Origin: Verrucomicrobia subdivision 3 bacterium UBA693
GTDB taxonomy: Bacteria; Verrucomicrobiota; Verrucomicrobiia; Limisphaerales; UBA8199
DNA length: 10,501 bases
Assembly: GCA_002298785.1 (NCBI GenBank)
Contig: DBMR01000050.1
Coordinates: 1 to 10,501 of the forward strand
Direction of reading: 5' to 3'
Below the pieces are notes generated by a model, which worked only from the letters and a program-made list of their open reading frames with translations, made no database searches and was not told the origin of the DNA. How positions within the stretch are numbered: the stretch's first letter is position 1; each line of letters begins with the position of its first letter. Shown one piece after another: positions 1-6,910 of the stretch. Position numbers and translations under genes: made by a program.

Positions 1-2
1 AC

Positions 3-1094
3 ATTTTTTCACAGCTTCTCAGCAAGGTGGCGCTCGAGATGGCCGGGCAATTCGGCATCCCGCCTCGGCCTGCCTTCATCGCCAGCTTGGCGGTGATCAG
101 CGGTGCCCTCGGCAAAAGCGTCCGGTTGCGATCGTCCTTGTGGCCAAAACCGGTCAACGCCGCCCTGCAGTGGTTGTTCGTCGACGCGACGCAAGGCCGT
201 CTCCCGCAAGCGCTCGACTTTCTCACTGAGCCGCTATCGGATTTTCAGGACACCCGCCGGCGCAACTTAAGCCCCGGTGTTCGGAGGCGGCTGGAAGAGC
301 AGCTGGAATTTGACCAGCAGCGGGAAGGCTCCAGCAGTTGCTTGGAGACGGGGTGCGACCCTCGCGACCGGACGAAGAGGATTGGGTTGGAACTCCGCCT
401 GCACCCCGTGCGGTTACTCCGGGACTCTCCGCCCGGGTCGCTGGCACAAGGCGTAACGCGCAGCGGCGATCAGGCGGTGCTCGCGCTCTACACCCCAATG
501 GGCGCCCACCGCATGTGCCACGCAGCGGCAGGCAAGCGCTCGGCAGACCTCCTCTCGCTGGAGCGCGGCTGGCATGGCCAAACCCAAATCAGCCTGAGCC
601 GCAGCCAGCGCGATGACGTGCACCTCCTGGAACCAGCCATCAGTTCAATCATCCTATACCCTGGGGACGACTTGAGCCCACTGCTCGAGGAGGAACCAAG
701 CGCCGGTACGCTGTTAGGGCGCATGTTGTCCCTGAAGGTGGCCGTCCCGGCAGGGTCCCCATCGGTGCGTGGTTTTACTTTGGAGTCGCTGCAGCAGTGG
801 CGCGAAGCGATCGATCAATTGCTCTGCTTTCGCGAATCGGGACACCGGGACCTGCTTCAGCTGGCTCCTAACGCCGCGGCCTGCCTAGCGGCGTATCGAG
901 CGGAGTGCCTGAGGGCCGGCAGCCCGGAACAGCCGGACTGGCTGGCCGCACTCGGCCCATTGCTTGCCGCCAAGTTGTCGATCGCCTACCAGGTCGCGCT
1001 TTCACCAAGGCCCTTCGAGATATCTCTTTCCGCCATGGATGGGGCGATTCAACTGACGCGGTTTTTGGTGAGAAAGGACGCCATGCTTGAATAA
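3..1094 (+). CDS. DUF3987-like protein, 3' part, P-loop missing, possibly decaying
   Basis: The frame is open from the left edge, so the gene probably starts outside the window; a GTG at 27 is only the first start-like codon inside it. The N-terminal stretch (GALGKSVRLRS and around) resembles the 'VISAALGKGVRL' region of DUF3987 proteins, a poorly understood ATPase/primase-helicase-associated family common on mobile elements and in Verrucomicrobiota. The middle (LLEPAISSIILYPGDDLSPLL) resembles the 'L..PCLS.LW.VQPDKL..L' region. The end (WLAALGPLLAAKLSIAYQVAL, later DGAIQLTRFL) resembles the helical C-terminal part. Where the family has a GxxGxGKS P-loop, this ORF reads DATQGRLPQALDF, so ATP binding is probably lost. 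The stretch between about codons 105 and 160 fits the family poorly. A diverged paralogue or a decaying gene are both possible. The family call is from memory of its pattern, without an alignment. Confidence 0.4.
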   Translation: MFSQLLSKVALEMAGQFGIPPRPAFIASLAVISGALGKSVRLRSSLWPKPVNAALQWLFVDATQGRLPQALDFLTEPLSDFQDTRRRNLSPGVRRRLEEQLEFDQQREGSSSCLETGCDPRDRTKRIGLELRLHPVRLLRDSPPGSLAQGVTRSGDQAVLALYTPMGAHRMCHAAAGKRSADLLSLERGWHGQTQISLSRSQRDDVHLLEPAISSIILYPGDDLSPLLEEEPSAGTLLGRMLSLKVAVPAGSPSVRGFTLESLQQWREAIDQLLCFRESGHRDLLQLAPNAAACLAAYRAECLRAGSPEQPDWLAALGPLLAAKLSIAYQVALSPRPFEISLSAMDGAIQLTRFLVRKDAMLE

Positions 1095-1401
1095 CCAATC
1101 CCTAACCTCAGCTCCCGGGAGAATCTGCATCCGGGTCTGCCTGACGCCGCGATTCGTGGATAGCATCGCCCGTCGCTTCCGCGTGACCGGCAGTCTCATC
1201 GACGCGGTCGACGACAAACGAGTTTTTGAACCGGAGAGGCCGAGGAAGGTGACGCCTCCTACCCGTATCGTCTCCGTATATGTACTAAAAAAGAACGAAA
1301 CCGCGGCAGCAGCGGTTCAGCAGGACGGAGCCGGTGCAGTAATCGGCCCGGATGGCTTTCCTGTGGCTCTGCAAGCGGCGGAAAAGAGAGGCTCACCCTG
1401 A
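1087..1401 (+). CDS. Small ORF, possible frameshifted tail of the preceding gene
   Basis: An open frame of 104 codons begins at a TTG that overlaps the last 8 bases of the preceding ORF and lies in the +1 frame relative to it. There is no ATG at its head and no clear ribosome binding site. The first two thirds (LTPRFVDSIARRFRVTGSLIDAV) could form helices like a small winged-helix tail, which some DUF3987-like proteins carry after the helical part. The simplest reading would be one gene broken by a frameshift near 1085-1094. The last third, with an AAAAAVQQDGAGAV-like run, looks like low-complexity read-through. I do not recognise a family. It may equally be a chance ORF in GC-rich DNA. Confidence 0.22.
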   Translation: MNNQSLTSAPGRICIRVCLTPRFVDSIARRFRVTGSLIDAVDDKRVFEPERPRKVTPPTRIVSVYVLKKNETAAAAVQQDGAGAVIGPDGFPVALQAAEKRGSP

Positions 1402-1610
1402 ACACCGCCCGTCGCATTCACCCAATCGGCAGCGGCGCGCGACCACGGCACGCATAGAGAAATCCAGAGACCAAAAAAATACTTTAATCTTAAGGGCTTC
1501 CTGGGAGGTGTGCCTCCAAACACCAAAAGAACCACCGTGAAACCGTGGGTTGGCATCTAACCAGATAGCAAGAGGTGTTTTGTTCTTTCTACCATTAAGG
1601 GCCAACTCCG

Positions 1611-1659
1611 CGGCCGGGTTGGCGGGCTCCGATCCGATCGGGCCTGCCAACCTCGGCCG
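1611..1659 (+). other. Long imperfect hairpin (22 bp stem)
   Basis: Three stacked stems fold on one axis. CGGCCG (1611-1616) pairs with CGGCCG (1654-1659). GGTTGGCGGGC (1617-1627) pairs with GCCTGCCAACC (1642-1652), with one G-T wobble at 1624/1645. CCGAT (1629-1633) pairs with ATCGG (1637-1641) around a CCG loop. Only T1628 and T1653 are bulged. The wobble is a G-U pair in plus-strand RNA but a C-A mismatch in minus-strand RNA, so the plus transcript folds better. No T-run follows on either strand, so it is not a standard intrinsic terminator. The stem strand GTTGGC (1618-1623) can also pair with GCCAAC at 1601-1606, giving an alternative fold. It may be a REP-like palindrome, a structured leader or a remnant of a mobile palindrome. 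Confidence 0.6.
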
Positions 1660-1928
1660 GTGTCAGTGTGTCAGTGCACGAAGCGATCGGTTCGGGGCTC
1701 GGCACCTTGGTCAAAAACGCATCTTCGAATTGCCGATGCAACCAGCCTCTCCGTCGCTGCACGCCTCAGAGGTTTCAACCCCACCCACATGGCTGGAGTG
1801 GAAAGGGCGCAAACCGCATATTTGATGCTGGATCGTTCTGCCCGACGCTTGGTTTGGCCGGCCCAAACCCCTGTCCTCCCCCCCCAAGACCGGACATCCT
1901 TGTCGTTTTCAAGACAGGGCCAGCTTTT

Positions 1929-2084
1929 CTACTGCTTAAAGACGTACCAGCCCGTGGCCTCCCCCACCCATTGCGGCTTCCCCTCTTCGAGTGTCCCAAC
2001 CCACGGCCCCAGCTGTGTCCAGTTCCGAGACAAGGGTCCTTCGGTGCCGGAGTCACCGGGATCGACCTTTTCCTCATAAACCCC
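1929..2084 (-). pseudogene. Possible C-terminal remnant of a protein gene
   Basis: On the minus strand, 51 sense codons lie between a TGA (2085-2087) and a TAG (1929-1931). The peptide contains DPGDSGTEGPLS, then NWTQLGPWVGTL, and ends QWVGEATGWYVFKQ. Regular Trp spacing and the aromatic ending resemble the 'W.GT....WV...GWY' tails of some exported proteins in Verrucomicrobiota. There is no start codon of note and no preceding domain, so at best this is the stump of a decayed gene. TGG codons are common by chance on this G-rich strand, so the resemblance may be accidental. Confidence 0.18.
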
Positions 2085-2148
2085 TCAAAACCACGGCCAG
2101 CTTGATTCCCGTGTAAAAGCGGAACACCACCTGCTAATGGAAGCGGCG

Positions 2149-5100
2149 ATGAGAGGAATCGCCGCTATCGGCCTCGTACTGACCTGCCTGTTAGGGCCTG
2201 CTGCCAGCGCGGCGACCAAAAACGTGACTCTGGCCTGGCGCCCCAGCCCGGACGCCGGCGTCGCCGGCTACAACGTCTACTACGGACCGGCGAGCGGGAA
2301 CTACACAAACCTCGTAGCCGTCGGCAACACCACCAACGCGACGGTCACCGGTTTAACGGTCGGAACGACCTACTACTTTGCCGCCACGTCCATGGATAAC
2401 ATGGGCCTGGAAAGCGATCTTTCCGCAGAAGTATCGTACCTCGTCCCCGCCGATAGTTCAGGGGTAATTAACCTCAGTGGCCTCCAACAAACCTACGACG
2501 GCCTTCCCAAGGCTGTAACCGTCGCCACCAGCCCTTCCGGAATTCCAGTGACGGTGACCTATGGCGGCCTGACGAATCCCCCGGTGGCCGCGGGAAGTTA
2601 CACGGTGCAGGCGGATTCGACAGATCCCACCCACCCCGGTTCAGCCACCGCGGTTCTGGTTGTCGCTCCCGCCCCCCTCACCGTCACCGCGACCGACACC
2701 AGCAAGACCTACGGAGCCCCACTCCCGGTGCTGGGAGTCAGTTACACCGGCTTTGTTAACGGCGACACCGCCGCCAGCCTCGCTGCACAACCTGTGATAG
2801 CCACCACCGCCACGACTTCGAGCCCGGTGGGCGCATACCCGATCGCTGTTAGTGGCGCCAGCAGTTCAAACTACTCGATAGCCTACGCCGCCGGGACCTT
2901 GTCCGTCACCCCGGCGCCGCTAACCATCACCGCCGCCAGCACGAACAAAGCCTACGGCGCGTCTCTCCCCGCTTTCAGCGCAACTTACGCTGGTTTCGTA
3001 AATGGCGACACCGCCGCCAGCCTGGCTGCGCAACCTGTGATAGCCACCACCGCCACGACCTCAAGCCCGGTGGGCGCATACCCACTCACCGTCAATGGCG
3101 CCAGCAGCTCAAACTACCGGATAACCTACACAGCCGGGACCTTGTCCGTCACTCCGGCGCTGCTAACCATCATCGCCACCAGCACGAACAAAACCTATGG
3201 CGCGCCGCTACCCCAGTTTCAGGCCAGTTACAGTGGTTTCGTGAATGGCGACACCGCCGCCAGCTTGACAGTCAAACCACAGTTGACGACTTCCGCGACC
3301 GCAGGAAGCCCGATTGGCAGTTATCCGATAACCGCCAGTGGAGCCAGCAGCCCAAGCTATACCATTTCCTACTCTCCTGGGACCCTCACCATTTCACCCG
3401 CAGCGCTGACCATTACCGCCACCAGCACCAACAAAGTGTATGGCGCCGCTCTGCCGGGGCTGACGGCAACCTTTAATGGCTTTGTGAATGGGGATACCGC
3501 GGCGAACTTGACCACTCAGCCGACACTGAGCACCTCCGCAAAGACCAGCAGTTCGGTGGGCAGTTACCCCATTAATGTCAGCGGCGCCAGCAGCACCAAT
3601 TACACGATTAGCTCTGTAGCCGGCACCTTAACCGTGTTGCCCGCACCTTTGACCATTACCGCGGCCAGCACCAACAAGGTCTATGGCGCTGCCTTGCCGG
3701 CCTTCAAAATCTCTTACAGCGGTTTCGTCAGCGGCGACAAGGCGACAACCAGTCTCAGCAGCCAACCCGTGGTGACCACCACGGCAACCGCCACCAGCCC
3801 GGGCGGCACCTACCCCATTATCCCCAGCGGCGGCGCCAGCACTAACTACTCGATAACGTATGTGCCCGGCACGCTCACCATCACGCCCGTCCCATTAACC
3901 ATCGCCGTTCAAAATACCAACAAGCTTTACGGTGCGGCTTTGCCCGCGTTTGGGGCCAGTTACACCGGGTTTATCAACGGAGACACCGCGGCAAATTTGA
4001 ACACGCCGCCCACCTTCACGAGCACGGCGACGAGCGGCAGCCCGATCGGCACCTACACCGTGACTGCCGGTAACGCCGCCAGCCCCAGCTACACGATCTC
4101 CTACGTCGCGGGCACTCTGACCGTATCCCCGGCACCCTTGACCATCTCCGCCGCAGCTGCCAATAAACCCTACGGGGCTCCCGTGCCCGCACTGACGCCA
4201 AGCTACAGCGGTTTCGTAAATGGAGATACTGCCAGCAACCTCACGGTGCAACCCTCTCTCTCCACCACCGCGAAGCCCAACAGCCCGATCGGCACCTATC
4301 CCATCACGGTCAGCGGCGCGGTCAGCACAAACTATTCGATTTCTTACGCGGCGGGCAGCCTGACAGTAGTCCCAGCCCCGTTGATCATCACCGCGGCCAG
4401 CACCAACAAGAACTATGGAGCTCCCCTGCCTTCCCTCGCGCTGAGCTACAGCGGCTTCGTGAGTGGAGAAGGACCGACGAACCTGACGGCGCCACCTGTG
4501 TTAAGCACCGTTGCCACCGCCAACAGCCCCGCCGGCTCCTATCCTATTAATGTCAGCGGGGCCAGCAGCACCAATTACAGCATCACCTTGGTACCGGGCA
4601 TCCTCACGGTGCGCCCCGTTGCGCTCACCATAACAGCCCAGAGCGCCAACAAATTCTATGGCGCACCGCTTCCAAACCTCACGGCGGCATACAGCGGATT
4701 TGTCAACGGTGACACCGTCGCCAGCTTGACCACCACACCCACACTCAGCACCACGGCCACCGCTGGCAGTCCAGCTGGCACATACTCAATTACTGCTTCG
4801 GGCGCCACCAGCACCAACTATACCTTCAGCTATGCCCCCGGCACCCTGTCCATCAGCCCTGCCAACCTGATCATCACGGCGGCTAACGCCCGGAAGGTGT
4901 TCGGAGCCCCGGTACCAGTGTTCACTGCCACTTACACCGGCCTGGTTAACGGGGATACCCCAGCGAGCATGACCTCGCCGCCGTCCCTCACCACTGCTGC
5001 AAATGAGTCCAGCCCGGTCGGCACCTATCCTATCACCGCCACCGGCGCCGTTAATTCGAACTACACGATCAGCTATGCGGCGGGGACCTTAGTCATTGAG

Positions 5101-5937
5101 CGCGCAGCCACCCTGGGTTTGCTGAGTTCTTCCCAGAACCCGACCACCCCGGGAGAAATGGCCTCATTCTCTTTGATGCTAAAAGCGGCACCGCCCGGAG
5201 TTGGCTTCCCTTCGGGGCTCGTACAGTTTGTCATCGACGACGCCACTGCGGGTGAACCCATCTCGCTCAAGGGAGGGACTGCGGTCCTTACAACCTCCAA
5301 TCTCACGCACGGGGTCCACAATGTGGCCATCCAGTATTCTGGCGATGGGAACTTCACCGGCACGACCAACACGCTGGCACCGGCGCAATTGATCAACACC
5401 CAACCAGTCCCGAGCCCGCTCACCCTGGAACGGGCACTAACCAATTGCCTGACGATCGCTATCGAGACCTTGCTCACTAATTGCCATGACGCGGACGGCG
5501 ATCCCATCATGCTGGCCGGCCTGGCCACATCCACTGCCAAGGGAGGGGTAGTAGTGACGAACGGCAGCTGGATTGTTTACACTCCGCCCGCCGGCATTAC
5601 CAACTCCGACGTCCTTACCTACTCGATAACCGATGGCTTTGGGACTCCCGTCACGGGAACCGTCACGGTGAACCTCCGCGCGGAGGTAACTCCACCGCCA
5701 ACGCTTTCCCTGGCCATGCTGCCGAACGGCTTGTTCCGAGTCCAAGGAAACGGACTTCCGGGCCGAACGTATCGCATCCAATTTGCGACGGATCCAGGCA
5801 GTGTAAATTGGGAGACTCTGAGCGACGCCACGGCGGATTCCGCCGGTAACTTTGAGTTCATCGATACCAGCAAACCGTCCACCAGGTTTTACCGCGCCAT
5901 TTGCCCGCCGCCAAGGTTGGGTGAAGCGCTGTATTGA
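2149..5937 (+). CDS. Secreted FN3 / multi-MBG repeat surface protein
   Basis: A giant exported protein of about 1262 residues, probably a surface or extracellular stalk. The ATG at 2149 is preferred over the in-frame ATG at 2137 because GGAAG lies 5 bases before it and it opens directly with a signal peptide (MRGIAAIGLVLTCLL, likely cleaved after PAASA). Order of parts: FN3 (2212-2448, TLAWRPSPDAGVAGYNVYYG); a variant MBG domain (2461-2667, LSGLQQTYDGLPKAVTV); ten MBG YGX-type repeats (2680-5112); an Ig-like domain of the Big_3 type (about 5113-5400, GVHNVAIQYSGDGNFTGTT); a cadherin-like/Big_9 domain (about 5401-5685, CHDADGDPIML and VVYTP-like WIVYTPPAG); and a C-terminal module (5686-5934, YRIQFATDPGSVNWETL then RFYRA). 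Such beta-sandwich repeats are known in adhesins and extended surface fibres; no enzyme domain is present. The exact role is unknown. The protein ends 14 residues beyond the usual RFYRA-like tail region (CPPPRLGEALY). Confidence 0.9.
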   Translation: MRGIAAIGLVLTCLLGPAASAATKNVTLAWRPSPDAGVAGYNVYYGPASGNYTNLVAVGNTTNATVTGLTVGTTYYFAATSMDNMGLESDLSAEVSYLVPADSSGVINLSGLQQTYDGLPKAVTVATSPSGIPVTVTYGGLTNPPVAAGSYTVQADSTDPTHPGSATAVLVVAPAPLTVTATDTSKTYGAPLPVLGVSYTGFVNGDTAASLAAQPVIATTATTSSPVGAYPIAVSGASSSNYSIAYAAGTLSVTPAPLTITAASTNKAYGASLPAFSATYAGFVNGDTAASLAAQPVIATTATTSSPVGAYPLTVNGASSSNYRITYTAGTLSVTPALLTIIATSTNKTYGAPLPQFQASYSGFVNGDTAASLTVKPQLTTSATAGSPIGSYPITASGASSPSYTISYSPGTLTISPAALTITATSTNKVYGAALPGLTATFNGFVNGDTAANLTTQPTLSTSAKTSSSVGSYPINVSGASSTNYTISSVAGTLTVLPAPLTITAASTNKVYGAALPAFKISYSGFVSGDKATTSLSSQPVVTTTATATSPGGTYPIIPSGGASTNYSITYVPGTLTITPVPLTIAVQNTNKLYGAALPAFGASYTGFINGDTAANLNTPPTFTSTATSGSPIGTYTVTAGNAASPSYTISYVAGTLTVSPAPLTISAAAANKPYGAPVPALTPSYSGFVNGDTASNLTVQPSLSTTAKPNSPIGTYPITVSGAVSTNYSISYAAGSLTVVPAPLIITAASTNKNYGAPLPSLALSYSGFVSGEGPTNLTAPPVLSTVATANSPAGSYPINVSGASSTNYSITLVPGILTVRPVALTITAQSANKFYGAPLPNLTAAYSGFVNGDTVASLTTTPTLSTTATAGSPAGTYSITASGATSTNYTFSYAPGTLSISPANLIITAANARKVFGAPVPVFTATYTGLVNGDTPASMTSPPSLTTAANESSPVGTYPITATGAVNSNYTISYAAGTLVIERAATLGLLSSSQNPTTPGEMASFSLMLKAAPPGVGFPSGLVQFVIDDATAGEPISLKGGTAVLTTSNLTHGVHNVAIQYSGDGNFTGTTNTLAPAQLINTQPVPSPLTLERALTNCLTIAIETLLTNCHDADGDPIMLAGLATSTAKGGVVVTNGSWIVYTPPAGITNSDVLTYSITDGFGTPVTGTVTVNLRAEVTPPPTLSLAMLPNGLFRVQGNGLPGRTYRIQFATDPGSVNWETLSDATADSAGNFEFIDTSKPSTRFYRAICPPPRLGEALY
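2680..5112 (+). repeat. Ten tandem 243-bp coding repeats (MBG, YGX type)
   Basis: Ten in-frame units start at 2680, 2923, 3166, 3409, 3652, 3898, 4141, 4384, 4627 and 4870. Nine are exactly 243 bp (81 codons); the fifth (3652-3897) has one extra codon, within GDKATTSLSS. The shared pattern is T-I-T-A-x-S-T-N-K-x-YGA-x-LP, then Y-S/T-GFVNGDT, then SPxGxYPIxxSGAxSxNYxIxYxxGTLTVxPAPL. The invariant YGA and GFVNGD positions identify the MBG YGX-type fold. Units differ at both DNA and protein level except the first two, which share a near-identical block. The last unit departs most (KVFGA, GLVNGD). Confidence 0.92.
2749..3084 (+). repeat. Recent duplication between MBG repeats 1 and 2
   Basis: Residues encoded by 2749-2841 and 2992-3084 are identical over 31 positions (GFVNGDTAASLAAQPVIATT and onward to GAYP). 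The DNA is nearly identical too, including a shared run of about 29 bases starting CAACCTGTGATAGCC. The flanking halves of these units, and all other units, differ much more. This points to a recent local duplication or gene conversion inside the array. Confidence 0.8.
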
Positions 5938-6144
5938 TGATGAATATGTGACGGAAGCATTTGCTTTGAACCAGGCGGGGAGCCTGGCGAGTGCGCTTTT
6001 GAGACATGGATGATCACCTTTGGGCCAGGAACGGCTGAAAAATGAGGCTCGGTAAAAGGTTTCCGAGATGCAAACGCGAAATATGGCTGCATTTTTGAGC
6101 GGCGAATTGACTTCTCACCGCCGCCAATTAGGTTCTAGTTACGC
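5938..6144. other. Spacer between repeat protein and response regulator
   Basis: This 207-bp gap has no gene. It holds a 6-bp hairpin (CCAGGC 5971-5976, GCCTGG 5982-5987, loop GGGGA) 33 bp after the upstream stop codon, without a following T-run. It also has an inverted pair GCGGCG (6099-6104) / CGCCGC (6119-6124) just before the regulator's start. Neither is strong enough to call a terminator or operator. The gap leaves room for a separate promoter for the regulator. Confidence 0.35.
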
Positions 6145-6882
6145 GTGAAAAAAATTCATCGCCCTGAAAAAGGAACCGTTCTGGACGCGTCGCGACAGGA
6201 TTTGCTGAAGTGTCCGAAAGATTCCGCGTCAACCGCCAGTCAGGTTTTCATCGTTGAAGACCACCCGGTCTTTCGAAAGGGCTTGGCGCAGATTCTGAAT
6301 CGGGAGGATGACCTGCGCGTGTGCGGGGCGGTGGACAACGCGGAAGAAGCGCTCCCGATGATCCTGCAACAAAAGCCCGCGGTCGCCTTGGTTGATCTCT
6401 CTCTGCCAGGAAAGAACGGGCTGGACTTGATTCGGGAGCTACGGGCGGTGAATCGCGAGGTCAAGGTGCTGGTCATCTCGATGCATGACGAGGCGCTCTA
6501 CGCGGATCGGGTCCTGCGCGCGGGCGGGGATGGATACATTATGAAGGAGGAGGATCCGGAGGAGATCGTTCACGCCATCCATGACGTGCTGGCCGGACAT
6601 ATCTATGTCAGTGAAGCGGTGCTGGCGAATCGGCAGCAATCAGGGCTGGCGCAGGCGGCCCCAGACGAGGCTCGCCCCCTGGATCGACTTACGGATCCCG
6701 AGTTGGAACTCCTCGAACTGGTGGGGCTGGGCAAAAACAGCCAGGAAATCGCTGCAAAACTTCACATCAGCACTCGGACGGTGAATTCTCATTGTGCCCG
6801 CATCCGGAATAAGCTGAACCTCGGGAACGCGAAAGACCTGATGCGATATGCCGTGTGCTGGGTCGAAACCGGCGCGGCGTAA
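6145..6882 (+). CDS. NarL/FixJ-family two-component response regulator
   Basis: A DNA-binding response regulator of 245 residues. The receiver domain spans about residues 33-152: acidic pocket E38-D39 (VFIVEDHPVFRKGL), phosphoacceptor D84 (VALVDLSLPGKNGL), switch S112 (VLVISMHDE) and conserved K134 (GYIMKEE). A linker leads to a LuxR-type helix-turn-helix at about 183-240 (LTDPELELLELV, then SQEIAAKLHISTRTVNSHCARI). On phosphorylation this family normally dimerises and binds promoters. The GTG at 6145 is the only start fitting the full frame; it gives a 32-residue N-terminal extension longer than usual, and the ribosome binding site is weak, so the true start may lie inside it. The gene is convergent with a HisKA_3 hybrid kinase, its likely partner. 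The target genes are not shown by the sequence; the neighbouring FN3 proteins are candidates by proximity only. Confidence 0.93.
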   Translation: MKKIHRPEKGTVLDASRQDLLKCPKDSASTASQVFIVEDHPVFRKGLAQILNREDDLRVCGAVDNAEEALPMILQQKPAVALVDLSLPGKNGLDLIRELRAVNREVKVLVISMHDEALYADRVLRAGGDGYIMKEEDPEEIVHAIHDVLAGHIYVSEAVLANRQQSGLAQAAPDEARPLDRLTDPELELLELVGLGKNSQEIAAKLHISTRTVNSHCARIRNKLNLGNAKDLMRYAVCWVETGAA

Positions 6883-6910
6883 CCTGTCCCGGCGGAAGAC
6901 TTTTTTCACC

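Larger units (their letters stand above)
1402..2148. other. Gene-poor stretch with local secondary structure
   Basis: No convincing gene is seen. The open frames here (the longest at 1660-2105) overlap each other in different frames, are rich in Pro, Ser, Arg and Cys, and show no domain pattern. Composition shifts from mixed (1480-1600, with A/T runs) to strongly C-rich on the plus strand (1860-2100), including an eight-C run near 1880. The stretch contains the hairpin at 1611-1659, a tandem GTCAGTGT/GTCAGTGC pair at about 1661-1677, and a minus-strand open segment at 1929-2084. It should also contain the promoter of the repeat-protein gene, but I cannot point to clear -35/-10 boxes. Confidence 0.5.

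Noticed and set aside
1768..1785. GGTTTCAACCCCACCC, similar to the start of some CRISPR repeats
   Set aside because: It occurs once, with no repeated copies or spacer-like units around it.
1660..2105. Two overlapping plus-strand frames of 139 and 145 codons
   Set aside because: They overlap in different frames, are rich in Pro, Cys and Ser, start without a ribosome binding site and resemble no family; most likely chance openness in C-rich DNA.
3895..4251. Minus-strand frames (also 5073-5540 and 5437-5781) inside the repeat protein
   Set aside because: They mirror the repeated coding sequence; the plus-strand repeats and domains fully explain the region.
2680..5112. Regular repeats as a possible CRISPR or satellite array
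   Set aside because: The 243-bp units are in-frame coding repeats with protein-level conservation, not short identical repeats with unique spacers.
6066..6096. Possible intrinsic terminator (AGATGCA / TGCATTT with a T-run)
   Set aside because: The stem is only seven pairs, A/T-rich with a wobble and a 15-base loop, and the T-run is partly used in the stem; too weak to call.
6883..6910. Bidirectional terminator between the convergent regulator and kinase genes
   Set aside because: There is a run of T at 6901-6906, but no convincing GC-rich stem directly before it within the 28-bp gap.
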